Source: Morinoia aosen (Eukaryota; Arthropoda; Malacostraca; Amphipoda; Talitridae). Taken from it: a stretch of 64,000 bases of DNA. The position numbers and the translations under genes were made by a program. Positions within the stretch are counted from its first letter, which is position 1. Each line of letters opens with the position of its first letter. Location: assembly GCA_030386875.1 (NCBI GenBank), contig CM059564.1, positions 47,202,075 through 47,266,074 of the forward strand, in the 5' to 3' direction. The notes below the pieces were generated by a model that was not told the origin of the DNA, did no database searches, and saw nothing but the letters and a program-made list of their open reading frames with translations. Positions 1-12,493 of the stretch are shown here, one piece after another.

Positions 1-3000
1 TCAGTTCTTTATTCAGGTCTCATTAGCAAATTTCATTCGAAAACGTAAAGCCTCATTACGGCCAAGCTTCCAGTAACGCTGGAGGGAATTTAGCGAATTC
101 CAATAGTTGCGCTCAGCTTCAGCCTTGGTCCTGATTCTCCTAGCGAGACGGAAAAGCGAATCACGGTAATTTGCCTCATTATCTAATATTAGAAACTTTC
201 TTCATCATCCACTCGGAGATTGAAAAGCTCCATGAAGAAAATAAACCATCCTGAGGAATGGGCTTTTCTGGATGGGCTCTCAGTGCTACAATTCTGATGA
301 CAAAGTCTCCTATGCTGCGCCTGCCACACCTGGTCTTTGAATCGCAGAATATTGGGAAAAATTCATTCTCGTCAGGAAAAAAGCTCGCTCCTCCAGCGGT
401 ATTACTCGTCGCTCTCGCGAACCTCATGATTTTCGCCTCTTTCAAAATGTTCTTCCGTAGAATGTGAATTAATTACATTTTCTAACTAAATTTATCCCCG
501 ATATTTTTTTTTTGCATTGGGATTTATAATTAATACCAGGCTTATTTAAAATTAATGTGTGATGTGTTGTTGCGAAAATTTCAAATTTTGACATCATTTG
601 CTATATTCGGTGATCATTTTCTCTACGAATTGTAGTCAACATAGAGTAATATTGTAGTCAACATAGAGTAATATTCCTTTATGAGATACGAATTGATCTT
701 CACCGAGCAGAAAATAATTTCTTTTGTACCGTAAAGGTTCGACCATTCTCGAGAGAATTTATTTTAGATTGAATGAGCATTGGAGCAATTACGTATTTTT
801 CTGATTCGTAAAAAGTAGTAGTGCTGGTGAAATTAGTTCTTAGTCATATTGTAGGCGCCGAAGCGTCTCGGCCGCCTACTGGGCCCCGAACATAAACTGC
901 CACCCTGGGCAGGGCTCAAGGGGCGACGTTTTTCGTTTACCGCACGTTACACATGTTTTAATTTGCTACCATGGATCTCAAAAAACTCAATTTGAGAGTA
1001 TAAGCAAGTGGTTGCAAATTTTATTGGCATGTCTGAAAGAAAAAATACACAAATCATTTAATTACAAAAATGAATAAATATACGAATAGTCTGAGAAGGA
1101 ACTACACAATTACACCAGTCATTTGATAAGGAACAATTCCACATGCACAAAATTTCAACATTATCGATTGCACAAAACATTATCTATTTCATTTCAGGAT
1201 CATCCGAATTAATGACTCAAGATACAAAAATCACATATGAACAGCAACTGTTTTTTTCAGTAGATAATTTATCGACTGAACAATCGAGAAATGTGCCACG
1301 CAGCCGTATAACTCAGCAACGCAACAGGAGACTGATAGGAGACTAGTCAGTAACGCTCGGGATGCTAATCACCACTCATAACGATAACTACACCAATTCA
1401 GATACAATCAGCTTGTAATATTTCACCACTATCTCACGAATAAAGTTTCTTCTACCTAGATACATATCAATGCTCTTGCTAAATACGAACAAATGGGAAG
1501 AAGGAAAATACTTTTCAGATACTCATAACCTATCGGTAACGATTACAACGAAGGTAACAAACAGAAGAGGGAGCAGCGGGGCACACCGACTACAGCCAGC
1601 TTAGACCGCGCTATAGCTCGCGCTGCGATGTACATGGCATGGCGCCCGGAGCGGCCAATCGGCGGTTACACATATTATTGACGTGATGGACAAAGTGAAT
1701 ATTATTGAACCCTGCCATTCAAAAATACCCCAGAATTTTCGTGGCAATTGTCGTGAAAACAGCAATAATATTGCAATTATTATAAGAGACTAGAATGTAT
1801 AAATAAGTTTTAGAGCAATTCAAGCCAGATTCAATATCAGTTTATTTTGATATGATATTCAAAAGACAATGGTTGTGTATCGCCAAAAATTAAAATTTAA
1901 ACCTTAGTTGCACAATGACAAACATGCGAATAATATTTTTTATTCAAAGTCCTGAAGGCATGCGCGAATTGAGCTGTAGTATTTGCTATGTAAATACGTA
2001 GGCCTAACTTTTATTTGAGTCGCAGCTGCACTTGCAAGCGCTAGTCGGTCAATCCATTCCTGGGAACGAGCTTATCTTCGACCGTATTTACGGCAATATT
2101 TACTGTCTTTCTCATGTTATGCCATAACTTTGAGTTTCTTTTGCAGATTTTTCACAAATTTTTCAGCTTGGTACGATAACGCCCTGAAGGAATACGAGTG
2201 TCCATTCTAAGCTTTTTTGAATAATTCTACAGGCTAGAGTTTGCCAAAAATACCTCAGAAAGAAAACTTTTCTTGATTTAAATGTAAGTAGTTTTTATCT
2301 GCTTAAAGAACATTTATTTCTGTTCTTCAAGGGTTTTTGATTTTTTGAGTGCAACGTGTTTGAACTGCAGGAATGTGTCCTGGTGTCGTGGGGTAGAAAA
2401 TAATCCATGTTTACTGTACTGTATACATGTTTCCTGTACTGTATCCATATGTCCTGTTTACAGAATCCATGTTTACTACATATACTGTACATGTACGTAG
2501 TCAAGTTCTAGGTTCAACAATGTCAGGCGTCAAAAGCTCACCACGCCAAATTGTTACCTTTAATTTTCCAATTATTCCCGGTTTTTAGCAGTCAGTAGGA
2601 AAAAGAGCATCAATTTTGACGTTCACGCGATCCAACATTTAAGCTGACCCTCCAATAAAATTGTTTCAAGGAAATGCAATTTTCTCGCACACCAAAACTA
2701 AGCTGAAAAAAATTCGTAATTCCGGTGCGTGGGTTGGCGTTCAGTCGTGCGAGAAAGCTAGAAAATAATCGCGATACATTCATATCGGAATGAAATATGA
2801 CATTATTTCTGCCGCGAGATCGATGGTGGCCCTCTAATTTTAGGTAGATTGCGTCCGTTCAATCCTGAGCAGTTTTGGACGTTCGCAATAACCTTCCACT
2901 ACCGCACAATGCAGGCTTCGCTGGACGGTAATTACCATTCTGGGAACGAGCCTTGACTAAAAAACTCAAGCTCATGTCGAACGTCTTTTTTAACATTCAG

Positions 3001-3747
3001 CAATCATTCTTTGTTCAGGGTTTTTCTGTTTCAGTACGGTAAATTTGCTCGTCATGATGAATGTAGCAGCGATGGAGTTCAGCTAACGATGATTACTCAT
3101 GTATATGAGATGGCTGGTTTGAGGTGCGTGCTTGCCTATGTTAAATTGACACTTCATTTTTGGGATTAACTATCACTGTAGGTCCTCCCTAAAAATGCAA
3201 GGTTGTGACTAAATTTTAAGCAACATTTTGCTTCTGAATGCGAAAGAAATGAAAGCTTGCGTCGCATAATGTTCTCATAGCAGCATGTATGGCACATAGC
3301 ATTCATAGTGATGCGTGAGGCATCTTTAAAAGTACTCAAGTTGTAAAGTCATTGATTATACGTTTTCTATGAATAAAATTGCGCTTGAGTGTGGACTTGA
3401 TATGGAAATCAGAATAAATTTCTGTTTTCGATCGGTAGAATATTCCCTGCACTTCTTCTTTAAGCAATTCTACCGTTCCGTATTCATAATTTTACTGTAC
3501 GGAAAAAAAAGCACATTCAAATGAAGACGTTGTTTTCATCCTGACATAAACAAAACTTTTCAAATCTAACTTCAGCATATTTTAATAAAATAGTAGAACG
3601 TACCGAACTTTGCGTTGAATAGTTAGAAACATTAATTACAGAATGAAACGCGGTGTTTATATCATGAACGGAAATTTCCGAGTTAACCTTGTGAGAAGAG
3701 GACGCTTCATTTGCTATACCTTGAGATCAGACACAGCTAGGAATATA
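1..3747. other. Unique AT-rich sequence, no gene recognised
   Basis: No open frame here resembles a known protein. Small features seen: a 22-bp unit repeated twice at 629-672; GC-richer patches at about 853-945 and 1563-1665; a degenerate run of CTGTA/CATGT words at 2400-2490; and the same 11-mer TGGGAACGAGC at 2061-2071 and 2941-2951, both just after a CATTC. None of these identifies a gene. Confidence 0.55.
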
Positions 3748-3925
3748 CAGTATGTCCCACAAAAACCCTAACCGAGTTTTTATTTTCCTGGATCAGTAAT
3801 ACCTTTCCAATGGGGCAATTTTGAAGGATGATAATGCTAGAAATTAAATGCTTGTGGTATTCTCATGCTGGTATTAATTATATGGGAAAATAAATACTCG
3901 GTTTGGGTTTTTGTGGGACAAGCTG
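3748..3925. mobile_element. MITE family 1, copy A (TA-flanked, long inverted ends)
   Basis: The first and last ~41 bases are inverted copies of each other, beginning CAGTATGTCCCACAAAAACC on the left and CAGCTTGTCCCACAAAAACC (read on the minus strand) on the right. TATA lies immediately outside both ends, consistent with a TA target duplication. The interior is only about 95 bp and has no coding capacity. A second copy at 6448-6643 shares both the ends and the interior, in the opposite orientation. Size and structure fit a non-autonomous miniature inverted-repeat element. The TA flank suggests the Tc1/mariner superfamily, but no transposase is present to prove it. Confidence 0.85.
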
Positions 3926-4775
3926 TATAAGAAGACTGTCTGCAGCTCTTCCGCCTGCTTTTGATATCTAAGAATTAAGATACATCTGAATAAACTGAAG
4001 GCGGCGCTGAGATACCAGTTACCTGAAAATTAAGCGCAGATAGAGTTAGTTGAAATTCCTCATTATTGCTTTCATTGAGCCTCACTCTCACAAAATGAGT
4101 TGATGTCGTGAAAGAACTTCTATAATTAGGTTAGACTTCCACGCAGGTCGCTTTCTCAAAAGCGCAACAGCAGCACGATTGCTCCGTGTGGTTAACATGA
4201 TTAACTGGAAATTACAAGCACTCTCTAGAGAAATAAATGCTAGCGAAGCTACAAACCTCTGCATTAAAGAAATTAAAAAAAAATCGCGCAGTAGATCCAT
4301 GCTGTTGAAGAATGACTTGTTTGCGATTACAGCATATCCTGGATTTCATTTCAACTCCATATGGCTTAAAAAAAGAGGTAAAATTCTTGAATTCTAGAGA
4401 CGAGAACCTTTGTGTACTTATTGTACTAAGTATAAGTTGTATACTAAATGTACTTTGCATTTGAGAATTTTGTTGAAATTATAAAATTGCACTAGCTGTT
4501 TTGTGTTTCTTCCGTGTAGTTAACGCGTTATGTAAACTTCAGTACGAAATAATTGCATATTCATCTAAAGCTTCCGTGCGAATTCAAATTAACTGAACGT
4601 TAGAGCAATCTGGGTAAAATTGCAAGCCTCTTAAATCTCCAGCTACACAAGTTCAAATGTATTCCACGCTCTATACACATAACATTGTAAGGTGACGGGA
4701 GATGCTCCCACTTAGCAATCGCTGCAGAGCAGGTGTCCGCAGCAACTTAGATGGCGGCCGAGGCTGCCGTTCGGC
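3926..4775. other. Unique AT-rich sequence
   Basis: No gene or repeat recognised. A match to the first bases of miR-92 near 4484 was considered and dismissed. Confidence 0.5.
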
Positions 4776-4985
4776 TGCGCAAAGCTGCGCCGGTACTGCG
4801 GTCAAGTGTACAATTTTGCGCCACTACTGCGGTCAAGTGGGCAGTTTTCCGCCGCTACTACGGTCAAGTGGACAATTTTGCGCCACTACTGCGGTAAAGT
4901 GAACAATTTTGCGCCGCTTCTACGGTCAAGTGGACAATTTTGCGCCGCTGCTATGGTTAAGTGGACAATTTTGCGCTGCGGCTGC
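4776..4985. repeat. 31-bp minisatellite, about 6 units
   Basis: The word GTCAAG (or variants GTAAAG, GTTAAG) recurs at 4801, 4832, 4863, 4894, 4925 and 4956, exactly 31 bases apart. The unit reads roughly GCGGTCAAGTGGACAATTTT followed by GCGCCACTACT. Because 31 is not divisible by three, the short frames across it shift with every unit and are not genes. The array is GC-richer than its surroundings. Confidence 0.95.
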
Positions 4986-6151
4986 CGCATTTACATCGCC
5001 AGGGCTGACAACCACTTGAGTTGCCGGAACCATGCACCCATCACGGCGGAGTGTTTTTATAGGGAGTTAATGAATTCTTAAGCAACGCTCGAAACAACAT
5101 TTCACAGTGTTTTCATGCTGCCAAATTCTGGAATGAGGCAGAAATGATGCCTTTCGATGTCAATGTGCTTACAAATGGTACACATCTGCATTTCATTTTG
5201 GGAAGACATACAAAATTTTTGAATCACAAAGTAAGTATGATTCGCTCGCGTGACTAATTTATCTCGAGCACTAAAATTTCAAACAATAATTTACTAACTT
5301 AATGGTTGCCTAATCCAAATAATATTCTTCGGATATAAAACTCTTTCAAACCAGTTATTTCAGTGATCTAAATTATTTACTTTGGAAATGTATGACTTCT
5401 CACTTCATTTTTATTTATTTTCGTGTCAATTTCATAACCGATTTCCAAAGCAGCTTTCAATGCAGCAATTAACTCGACCTTAATTATTATATCCATCAAA
5501 TTACGAATACGGTCGTTTGATCAACAAGTTTTTATTTACGATAACCCGAAAAAAAACAAAAAATTTCACGAGTTGTCTCCACAACGACGGATACAAATTT
5601 AACCGTCGGTAATTTGCGGAACTTTATTAATTGGCAAGCTGATACCTTCCAAATTGAATCGAGACTTTGTGCTTAGTAGCGATCGCGTCTTTCTGCAGCG
5701 AGCCCCAAATATCCTAATTATTCAATGCTGCGATTTCAATGCAATCGGAGCCACAATTTGGAACCTGCAAAAACGGCAGAATTTGACGCAAAAAGCTCAG
5801 GACAGATTATTACTGCTATATTTCAATCATTATTAGAGCTGAATTATGTACAAAGCATGCAGCTAGCTGCTCCTACGTATAAATTAGAAGATTAATCTCA
5901 AGCAAATTAATAATGGCGCCACAGCGAAGGCTTATGAAATTCCTGCTATAAAGTTTATATTAAGACGGACTCGCACCGCGCCATCAGAGATTCTTTGCAT
6001 TCCTTCCACTTTGATTTCAGAAGCCTACATAAATTCCTTTGGAACGGTCTTATTTTTCCGCTTTTCACAAAGGTTACGCGACGGCTGAAAATTTTATATA
6101 TTCATTGATCTATGTTAACTCCTTCCACTTGAAGCAAGTCGTTTTAAAGTG
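4986..6151. other. Unique AT-rich sequence
   Basis: No gene recognised. The 60-codon frame at 5654-5836 has no known motif and no sign of selection that can be judged from one sequence. Confidence 0.5.
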
Positions 6152-6397
6152 CAGGGTGTTCCCCCCCCCCAAAATACTCATTCTATGAGCGACGATTACT
6201 CAAGTATTTTTTGTTTGTGTTTCAGGTGCAACTAAGTTTTCTTTCGTGACATTTAATTTTCTTATATATAAGGATCTTTTTTTTTTATTTAAGTCATTAG
6301 ATTTGCACCTTTCTCAATAAACACCTCCATCAAAACAAAAAACATTCAATACTGGGCAACCAAAAAGTTGAATTCATTTTTTGGGACTTCCTGCAGT
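6152..6397. mobile_element. MITE family 2, copy A (CAGGGTGTYCC ends)
   Basis: The element begins CAGGGTGTTCC and ends in TTTTTTGGGACTTCCTG, which read on the minus strand is CAGGAAGTCCCAAAAAA; the two ends form imperfect terminal inverted repeats. A run of ten Cs (6161-6170) sits inside the left end. The interior aligns with 14585-14822 over most of its length, with shared words such as AAGTTTTCTT, CATCAAAACAAAA and TTCAA. There is no coding capacity. Superfamily is not assigned because no clear target duplication is visible. Confidence 0.7.
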
Positions 6398-6447
6398 CTG
6401 TAGAAGTAACTGTCTGTTTCGACATGAATAACTCGAAACAAACAATA

Positions 6448-6643
6448 CAGGATGTCGCACAAAAACCCGAACCGAGTATTTATTTTCCGGTATCAGGAAT
6501 ACCATCGTGAGAATACCATTAGCGTTTCATTTCTAGCAAAATTTACCCTCAAGTTCCACAAATAAAAAAGGTATTCCTGATTATGATGGTATTACAGATA
6601 CGGGAAAATGAATACTAGGTTCGGGCTTTTGTGGGACATACTG
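6448..6643. mobile_element. MITE family 1, copy B
   Basis: The left end CAGGATGTCGCACAAAAACC pairs with a right end that reads CAGTATGTCCCACAAAAGCC on the minus strand. Pairing extends about 55 bases into each side, so nearly the whole element folds back. The interior matches copy A (3748-3925) in reverse orientation, including GAGAATACCA and ATTTCTAGCA. TA precedes the left end; the right flank reads TGTA, a decayed TA. It lies only about 50 bp downstream of MITE family 2 copy A. Confidence 0.85.
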
Positions 6644-8598
6644 TGTAGGTGCCTGCTGCGAGGGGGTGGCCCGGCATATTGTAGGAAGTCGGTTGTATGT
6701 ATGTGTAAGGTTGGAGCTACAGTTTCGAGATTGTAAATCAAAGTTTTCGCTGATTTTTAAGTGAAAGGAAATAGAAAATATATCAATAATTTCAAAATCA
6801 CTTCTAACGAGATGATGTGATTTGAGCTATTATTTCTCCATGTAATAAAAAGTTAATGATTCTACCATTCACCTCAACCATGTCATTCTTTCCTTAGCTT
6901 TTCCCGTTGTACCTGACTACTGAAATATATTTTTCTTCGTTTCTGCTAATTATCCTATTTTGAACTTGAATAATTTCTAATTCATTCTTTCATGAATTCA
7001 TAGTTGAAAAACATTCTTAAACTTCACACGTTTAAGAGTAGCTTCGATCAACAGCATCCATTGAGGATCGGACTAGATATTACATGAATTCACCTCTAAC
7101 AGCTATTATCTCTCAACAAAACAGTCCTGAATATTTCTGAAAATAATAAGGTAATTTCTCAATCCCACCAGCCAGTTACACGAGATGCATTCTGCATTAA
7201 ATCTACTTTCGTGCCGCCTCACAAAGGCGAGGTGCCTGTTAAGAGCTATAATATGCACATTATAAAAACTGAGACTCTGCATTTTATGTTGACAAGAGCT
7301 GTCAGAACGCGTCATTAACTTTCTAATTAGATCACTTACTAAACATATTTTGCATTCTTCCTGAATGGTTTTTAAATTTAGAATCAAATTGAACATGCAA
7401 ACGAATTGTTCTTTGATGGCTCGTAAAAAGATTCTCTAAGATTCGCTTTTATTTGTTGTTGTTAAGGAGAAAATAATAATTGTTTTTAAATTCTTTTTTG
7501 CTCCTCGACACTGAAGCAGTGATGTTGCTATTTGGCTGTAATGTTATTGTGCTCTTTAAATTATTGCGTTTAGATCGTGAACGTATGTATGCTACGGTAT
7601 AGAAATACAGTAAATAAATGTATGCTACGGTATAGAAATACAAGGCCTCTCTTGTCTCAAGAGCCGACGAATCTCCGATGAAAAAGAAGGCACTCTGAGG
7701 AAGAGACACAGGATCTACATACATTAGTGCGAAACGCTCGTTGAATCTAGTGATGCGAGGATATTGGTTTGAAAATAACGTTTGCAAATAACGATGTAAA
7801 CTTACTTAGGTTTTGCTTTCTCACTTGCTTTTTTCGAAACGTAAAAAAATTGCCCTAATTGTCCAAAGAGTGGTTCGTTCTCGATGACTAAATGAGTTCC
7901 CGAATGAAAATACCTGAATCCCTGAATTCTGAGATGAAAAAAGAGCTCTTAAGCTGCACGGGAAACATTTCTACTTGGATTTTTGCTGCATCCTGATAAA
8001 CTTGAACAAAAAAGTTAGCGGTTCCGACAAGATTGGCCAATGCGGATTCCTCGAGCACTTTGACAAGCCGATAGTGTAAGTACAAAAAATCCAACAACGG
8101 GCGACTGAATCACATTTGATTCCAAATTTTTCGCAAAACACTCTGCATGCACTCCTAAATTAACAGCTTGTGACAACAGCCTTTTCGATTCGTGCATCGA
8201 CACATTTTTTACCGAGGGAGTCGGAAATATCTTTTTTTGCAAAGTGTTAAAACTTTGGGAGAGATGATGACGACCAGACAGGGCGCGTCAGTTTGAAAAG
8301 CTGAAAATGGCGGCCGACATTCAGGTGCCTCCTATGAACCAGCAAAAATTTTTTGGGCGTTTAAGAGCGGCCAAATTTTCGAGCAGCTTCCGCGCCTGGA
8401 CGCCGATCAGCAGCGGCCAAGCAAAAGATCAGAGAGGATTTGGGCTGGTCAGTTGGCGTATTTTGTCCGACGGATAATACTAAGCTTCCTTATTAATGTC
8501 AGGGCTTTTCCGCGCGTTCTCAACTAATGCCTTGTAATCCTCTTGTATTTCGCTCAAGAAACTGCTCGAGAGCTCGACACAAGAAAACAGGATGCCAC
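6644..8598. other. Unique sequence with a small tandem duplication
   Basis: A 33-bp unit starting TGTATGCTACGG is present twice in tandem at 7586-7642. Between about 8270 and 8460 composition becomes more GC-rich. Frames of 60-112 codons at 7106-8242 (minus) overlap one another and resemble no known protein. Confidence 0.5.
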
Positions 8599-8675
8599 TG
8601 GCCCCAGGGTGTCCATTTCGAGAGAGGGAATGGACACAACATTTCTCATCCCTTAGTTTTTTTGTCCATCCCACC
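8599..8675. mobile_element. 77-bp element with CAGGGTG inverted ends
   Basis: The segment starts CAGGGTGTCCATT and ends CCATCCCACCCTG, which read on the minus strand is CAGGGTGGGATGG. An inner inverted pair (TGTCCATT with AATGGACA) lies near the left end. It shares only the terminal heptamer with MITE family 2, so it is either a very short relative or an unrelated foldback sequence. Confidence 0.4.
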
Positions 8676-9215
8676 CTGTGAACTTTTCATCATCAGCTGC
8701 TTTTAAAAATTACACCAATATTTTAATCAATTTGATGGTCACATCGTTTTGCAAGATACCAGAAGCCTCCTATTTTAATGATAAAACTTAAATTACTATC
8801 CATTCTCGCACACTGTGTTACGTTTTTTATACATCAATATATCACAAGACATAAAACAAATTCCTCGAATTTAACTGAAACGTAGGAAAGAATTTCCAGC
8901 AACTAAGCATACAAGCTACAACCATATATTTAGATAATTTTAATTTTACCACGTATTTACCTATATAACGCACTTACCTCTTCACTACGTACTTCATTTT
9001 AGCAGAGGCAGGCAGTAGAGGGGTTAGCATGCGGTCACGCTGCTGCTATCTCCAGCATCCACATGGACCTCAGCACGATAGTCATCAGACTGCGGTGCTG
9101 CGCAGCCGCTATCTCGGTGGAGTCGCTGCGGCGGTGCGTAGTTAACTCCGCTTTCATGCCATGTGGAACGAAGCCAGATTTGCTCTGGAAGACACGATGT
9201 GCTTGGGTAACTTCA
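8676..9215. other. Unique sequence, GC-richer from about 9000
   Basis: The 9005-9180 part is rich in GCTGC/GCGG words and has small open frames on both strands. No family is recognised. Confidence 0.45.
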
Positions 9216-9455
9216 AGGCTGTTAAACTGGGCTCGAGCGGTGTAAATTTCTCCAGTATCGCCGCGTAGGTTCAAGGTTCTTAAACTGGGCTTGAGCCGTG
9301 TAAATTTCTTCTCTATCGTTGAATAGGTTCAGGGTATGTGGTTAAACTGGGATCGAGCGGTTTAAATTTCTCTAGGGTCGCCGCGTAGGTTCAAGGATCT
9401 TCAACTGGGCTCAAGCCGTCTAAATTTCTTCTGTATCGCCGCGCAGGTATGTCTG
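9216..9455. repeat. Four-unit tandem repeat with 120-bp dimer period
   Basis: The word AAACTGGG (CAACTGGG in the last unit) occurs at 9224, 9282, 9344 and 9402, giving spacings of 58, 62 and 58. Units 1 and 3 carry GAGCGG followed by AATTTCTC; units 2 and 4 carry GAGCCG followed by AATTTCTTCT. The A-B-A-B order shows that a dimer of about 120 bp was duplicated as a block, making this a small higher-order repeat. Confidence 0.9.
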
Positions 9456-10854
9456 CGGTATATGCGGAGCAGGGTACTAAGTTGACCAAATAAAGTGTGT
9501 TGAGCTAATGGCTGAAGTGTGTTACTACACAAGTTTCTGTCAGCAGCCTCTCATGCATTTGATGACGACATCTCACTCTCTGTGTAAGTTCAATTCATTC
9601 AGAGGCCTATACATAACTTCTACTGCCTATAGGAACCGTGCCTTGACTAATGCCCAGACACCAACACGCGCAGAAGGAGGCAGTGCGGGACCCATCATAT
9701 CTCCCTCCAATGACTAGACCTCATGACTATGCTAACTATGGGAGCAACAACCCTCCATGTCTGCTTCCAGTCCACCAAGAAATTTGCCATTCGAACTTGT
9801 TTTTCTGTTGCAGTTTTAGAAGTCGTATCGTGTCGTCCGATGTCATATTTTTGGTCTAGAACGTTTTTTTACACACATTCACCGATTTTGTTCATGATGA
9901 TTTTTAAATGCGCCTCAAGGTGCTACAGTATCGAAACTGAGTAACTTCAACATTGAGAGAGTTCGCGATGTGAGTCAATAATCTCGATCCAAACGTCAAA
10001 AATTCGGACGAGTTCGTGAATGTTCTTAGACACATTCATGATAGAAATTTGAAGTTTGCGCTGATGAAATGTGTTATTTATTTTGAATAAAATATAAAAA
10101 GTTTGAAAGATTTGCTTGCTAAGAATATCAGGATCTCATCATTTTAGATATCATAATGCTATTTAAAGGATTAAATCGCGCAAATTTTCTTGGATTAAGG
10201 AAGCTAAAGTTTTCTTAAAATATCGTCCTGAATCTTACTTGTACCTTGTGCTTCAAATCATTTCAGTCGAATATCTGTTTAATTTAATCTGTGTAGAAGA
10301 ATTGGTTACTTCACGTCCCGATTAGATGCTTTATTACTCAGTACTTGATGCTACGAAAGGCAGACTTGTGATATTGGCCCCGTTCGGTTAATATTACAAG
10401 AATTCCATCAATCGTACGTCCAACGTTCGTGAATTCTGCTTCATTTTATCATCGTTTGCATAACGCATACATCTGAAAATATGAAGAATCCTCTCACGAT
10501 CCTTCCCTGCGCGTGCTACAAGCCCATGCAAATAAACCTCCAAGCACGCACAAATAAACCTCCAACAGCCTACGCGTTTTTTTCGACAACGCAAGACACT
10601 ACAGAGCGTGTTGTGAACCGGTGTTGGTTCCTCAGTATATCTAGGGCCCGCACAGGCGTGATAGAGAAGGCTTACGATGAGATCGCAGTTCCGGACACGC
10701 TCGACTAGCGCTCTGATCCGTGGTCGCGACACCCAACATTCGTTAGGTCAGCAGATACAGGCTGGAGATACACTCTACCTTCGCTCGACACGCTCGCCGT
10801 CTGACCGCACTATAGCTCCCAAAACTGGCTTCACCGGAGAAAACGATGCTCTTT
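9456..10854. other. Unique sequence, no gene recognised
   Basis: A short duplication (CAAATAAACCTCCAA at about 10527 and 10550) and a GC-richer stretch at 10480-10850 are present. The 112-codon minus frame at 10394-10732 is cysteine- and arginine-rich but matches nothing I know. Confidence 0.45.
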
Positions 10855-11165
10855 TTCTCGAGCTAGAATTGTTCTTGCACTACGCGACTTGTTGGATTTT
10901 TTATCTAAACTACTTCGAGAGGTAGAATTGTTCTTGCACTACTCAACTTGATGGATTTTTAATCCCAATGATGTTTTTTTCGGGAGCTAGAATTATTTTT
11001 GCACTACTCAACTTACGGGATTTTTAATCTCAATGATGCTCTTTTTTGAGAGGTAGATTTGTTTTTGTTCTTCGCGATTTGTACAGTAGGATTTTTGATT
11101 CCAATGATGCTCTTTTTTGAGAGTTTGAATTGTTCTTGCACTACTCGATTTGTTTGGGTTTTGAT
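10855..11165. repeat. Degenerate ~59-71 bp tandem repeat, 5 units
   Basis: AGAATTGTTCTTGCACTAC or close variants recur at about 10865, 10924, 10989, 11055 and 11126. Each is followed by GATTTTTAATCYCAATGATG and then CTTTTTTGAGAG. The uneven spacing and the changes between units indicate an old array. Confidence 0.85.
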
Positions 11166-11552
11166 CTTTTGGTGTGATTAAGAATGCCTTCTGAATGAAA
11201 TTTCCATGCAGGAGGAATTATTTTAAAATTAGCAGTAGAATTAAGAATAACGATACTCAGCTTTTTAGGCTATGTCAACTGTTATTATAGGATACCCTAT
11301 CATATTTTGACAACCATCAAGATAGAAAATAAATAATACGGAATGTTATTCAACTACAAAATATGAGTTAACCCTAAGTTAAGCGATAAGAATTGAAATG
11401 GCTTTGGCAAAGAGACCAAAATATTTTTCTTTCAATGATTTGATCTGCTACATAGCGTAACTACACTGATGACAGTAAACATAATGATTATTATTGAGGG
11501 ACGATACTCACTCAAAGTCGGGAATACATTTCAACTTTTAGATCATGACAAT
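11166..11552. other. Unique AT-rich sequence
   Basis: Nothing recognised. Confidence 0.5.
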
Positions 11553-11745
11553 AAATGACCCAAGGTACAAGATAAAAAAATTAAACACTGACAACTCCAG
11601 AACGCCTGCGTGTTATTTTAAAAAATCTTTTCCAAAATCATTACAAAAATTAATCCAAGGTACTCTGAAAAATATAAACAAATGCAGCCTCAGAACACCT
11701 GCGTATTATTTTGAAAACTTTTCCAGACTCGCACACAATTTTAGA
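11553..11745. repeat. ~94-bp duplication, two diverged copies
   Basis: CAAGGTAC occurs at 11561 and 11656, and CAGAACRCCTGCGTRTTATTTT at 11598 and 11691, so a unit of 93-95 bp is present twice with moderate divergence. The plus-strand frame at 11545-11796 only reflects the two copies. Confidence 0.8.
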
Positions 11746-11989
11746 GGGCATTTGTCTCGTGGAGTCCCCGTTTGTGTCCCCCGGCCAACATCGTGATACG
11801 AGGTGCGCAATTTATCATCGCCGCAGGAAAGGCTTTCAAAAAGTACTCTAATTCTTCATTGATATGCCGCCATTTTGTGACCAGCTCCGTGGATTGGCAA
11901 AAATGAGTCAAACTTTTGGTTAGGAGCCACGAAAAGTTTAGCAATTCAATAAAGCCTGCCTTCCAATCCTCCCAATGAACTTCAAGTGA
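11746..11989. other. Unique sequence flanking the G-rich array
   Basis: Nothing recognised. Confidence 0.4.
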
Positions 11990-12455
11990 AATTTTTGCTG
12001 GAAGGGGAGAGGGACGGTGGCGTAATGGTGGGGAGTGGGTGGTGGAGAGAGAAGTGGAGTGGGTAGTGGGTGAAGGAGAGGGTAGTGGGTGGTAGAGTGG
12101 GTTGTGGGTGGTGGAGAGGAAAGTGGGTGGTGGAGAGGGAGGCGGGTGGTTGATAGGGAAGTTGGTGATGGAGAGGGTAGTGGGTGGTAGAGTGGGTTGT
12201 GGGTGATGGAGAGGGAGGTGGGTGGTGGAGAGGGAGGCGAGTGGTTGATAGGGAAGTTGGTGATGGAGAGGGTAGTGGGTGGTAGAGTGGGTTGTGGGTG
12301 GTGGAGAGGGAGGTGGGTGGTGGAGAGGGAGGCGGGTGCTGAAGTGGGTAGTGGACGGTGGAGAGGGAAGTGAGTGGTATAGAGGGTAGTGGACGGTGGA
12401 AAGGAAAGTGGACAGTGGAGAGGGAAAAGACGGTGGAGTGAAGGACATGGACGGA
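11990..12455. repeat. G-rich 19-bp minisatellite with 95-bp higher-order period
   Basis: The monomer is close to GGGAGGTGGGTGGTGGAGA (19 bp). In the centre, five slightly different monomers form a 95-bp block that repeats: GTTGGTGATGGAGAGG at 12161 recurs at 12256. Because 19 shifts the frame by one base per unit, all three minus-strand frames read through as proline/serine/threonine-rich peptides (198-241 codons); these are artefacts of the repeat, not genes. The plus strand has many GGG runs a few bases apart and could form G-quadruplexes. Confidence 0.95.
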
Positions 12456-12493
12456 AGAAATGACAATTTTCAGAAGAAGCCGATACCTGTCTG

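Noticed and set aside
4484-4498. Match to the start of miR-92 (AATTGCACTAG)
   Set aside because: Only the first dozen bases agree and no precursor hairpin is formed by the flanks.
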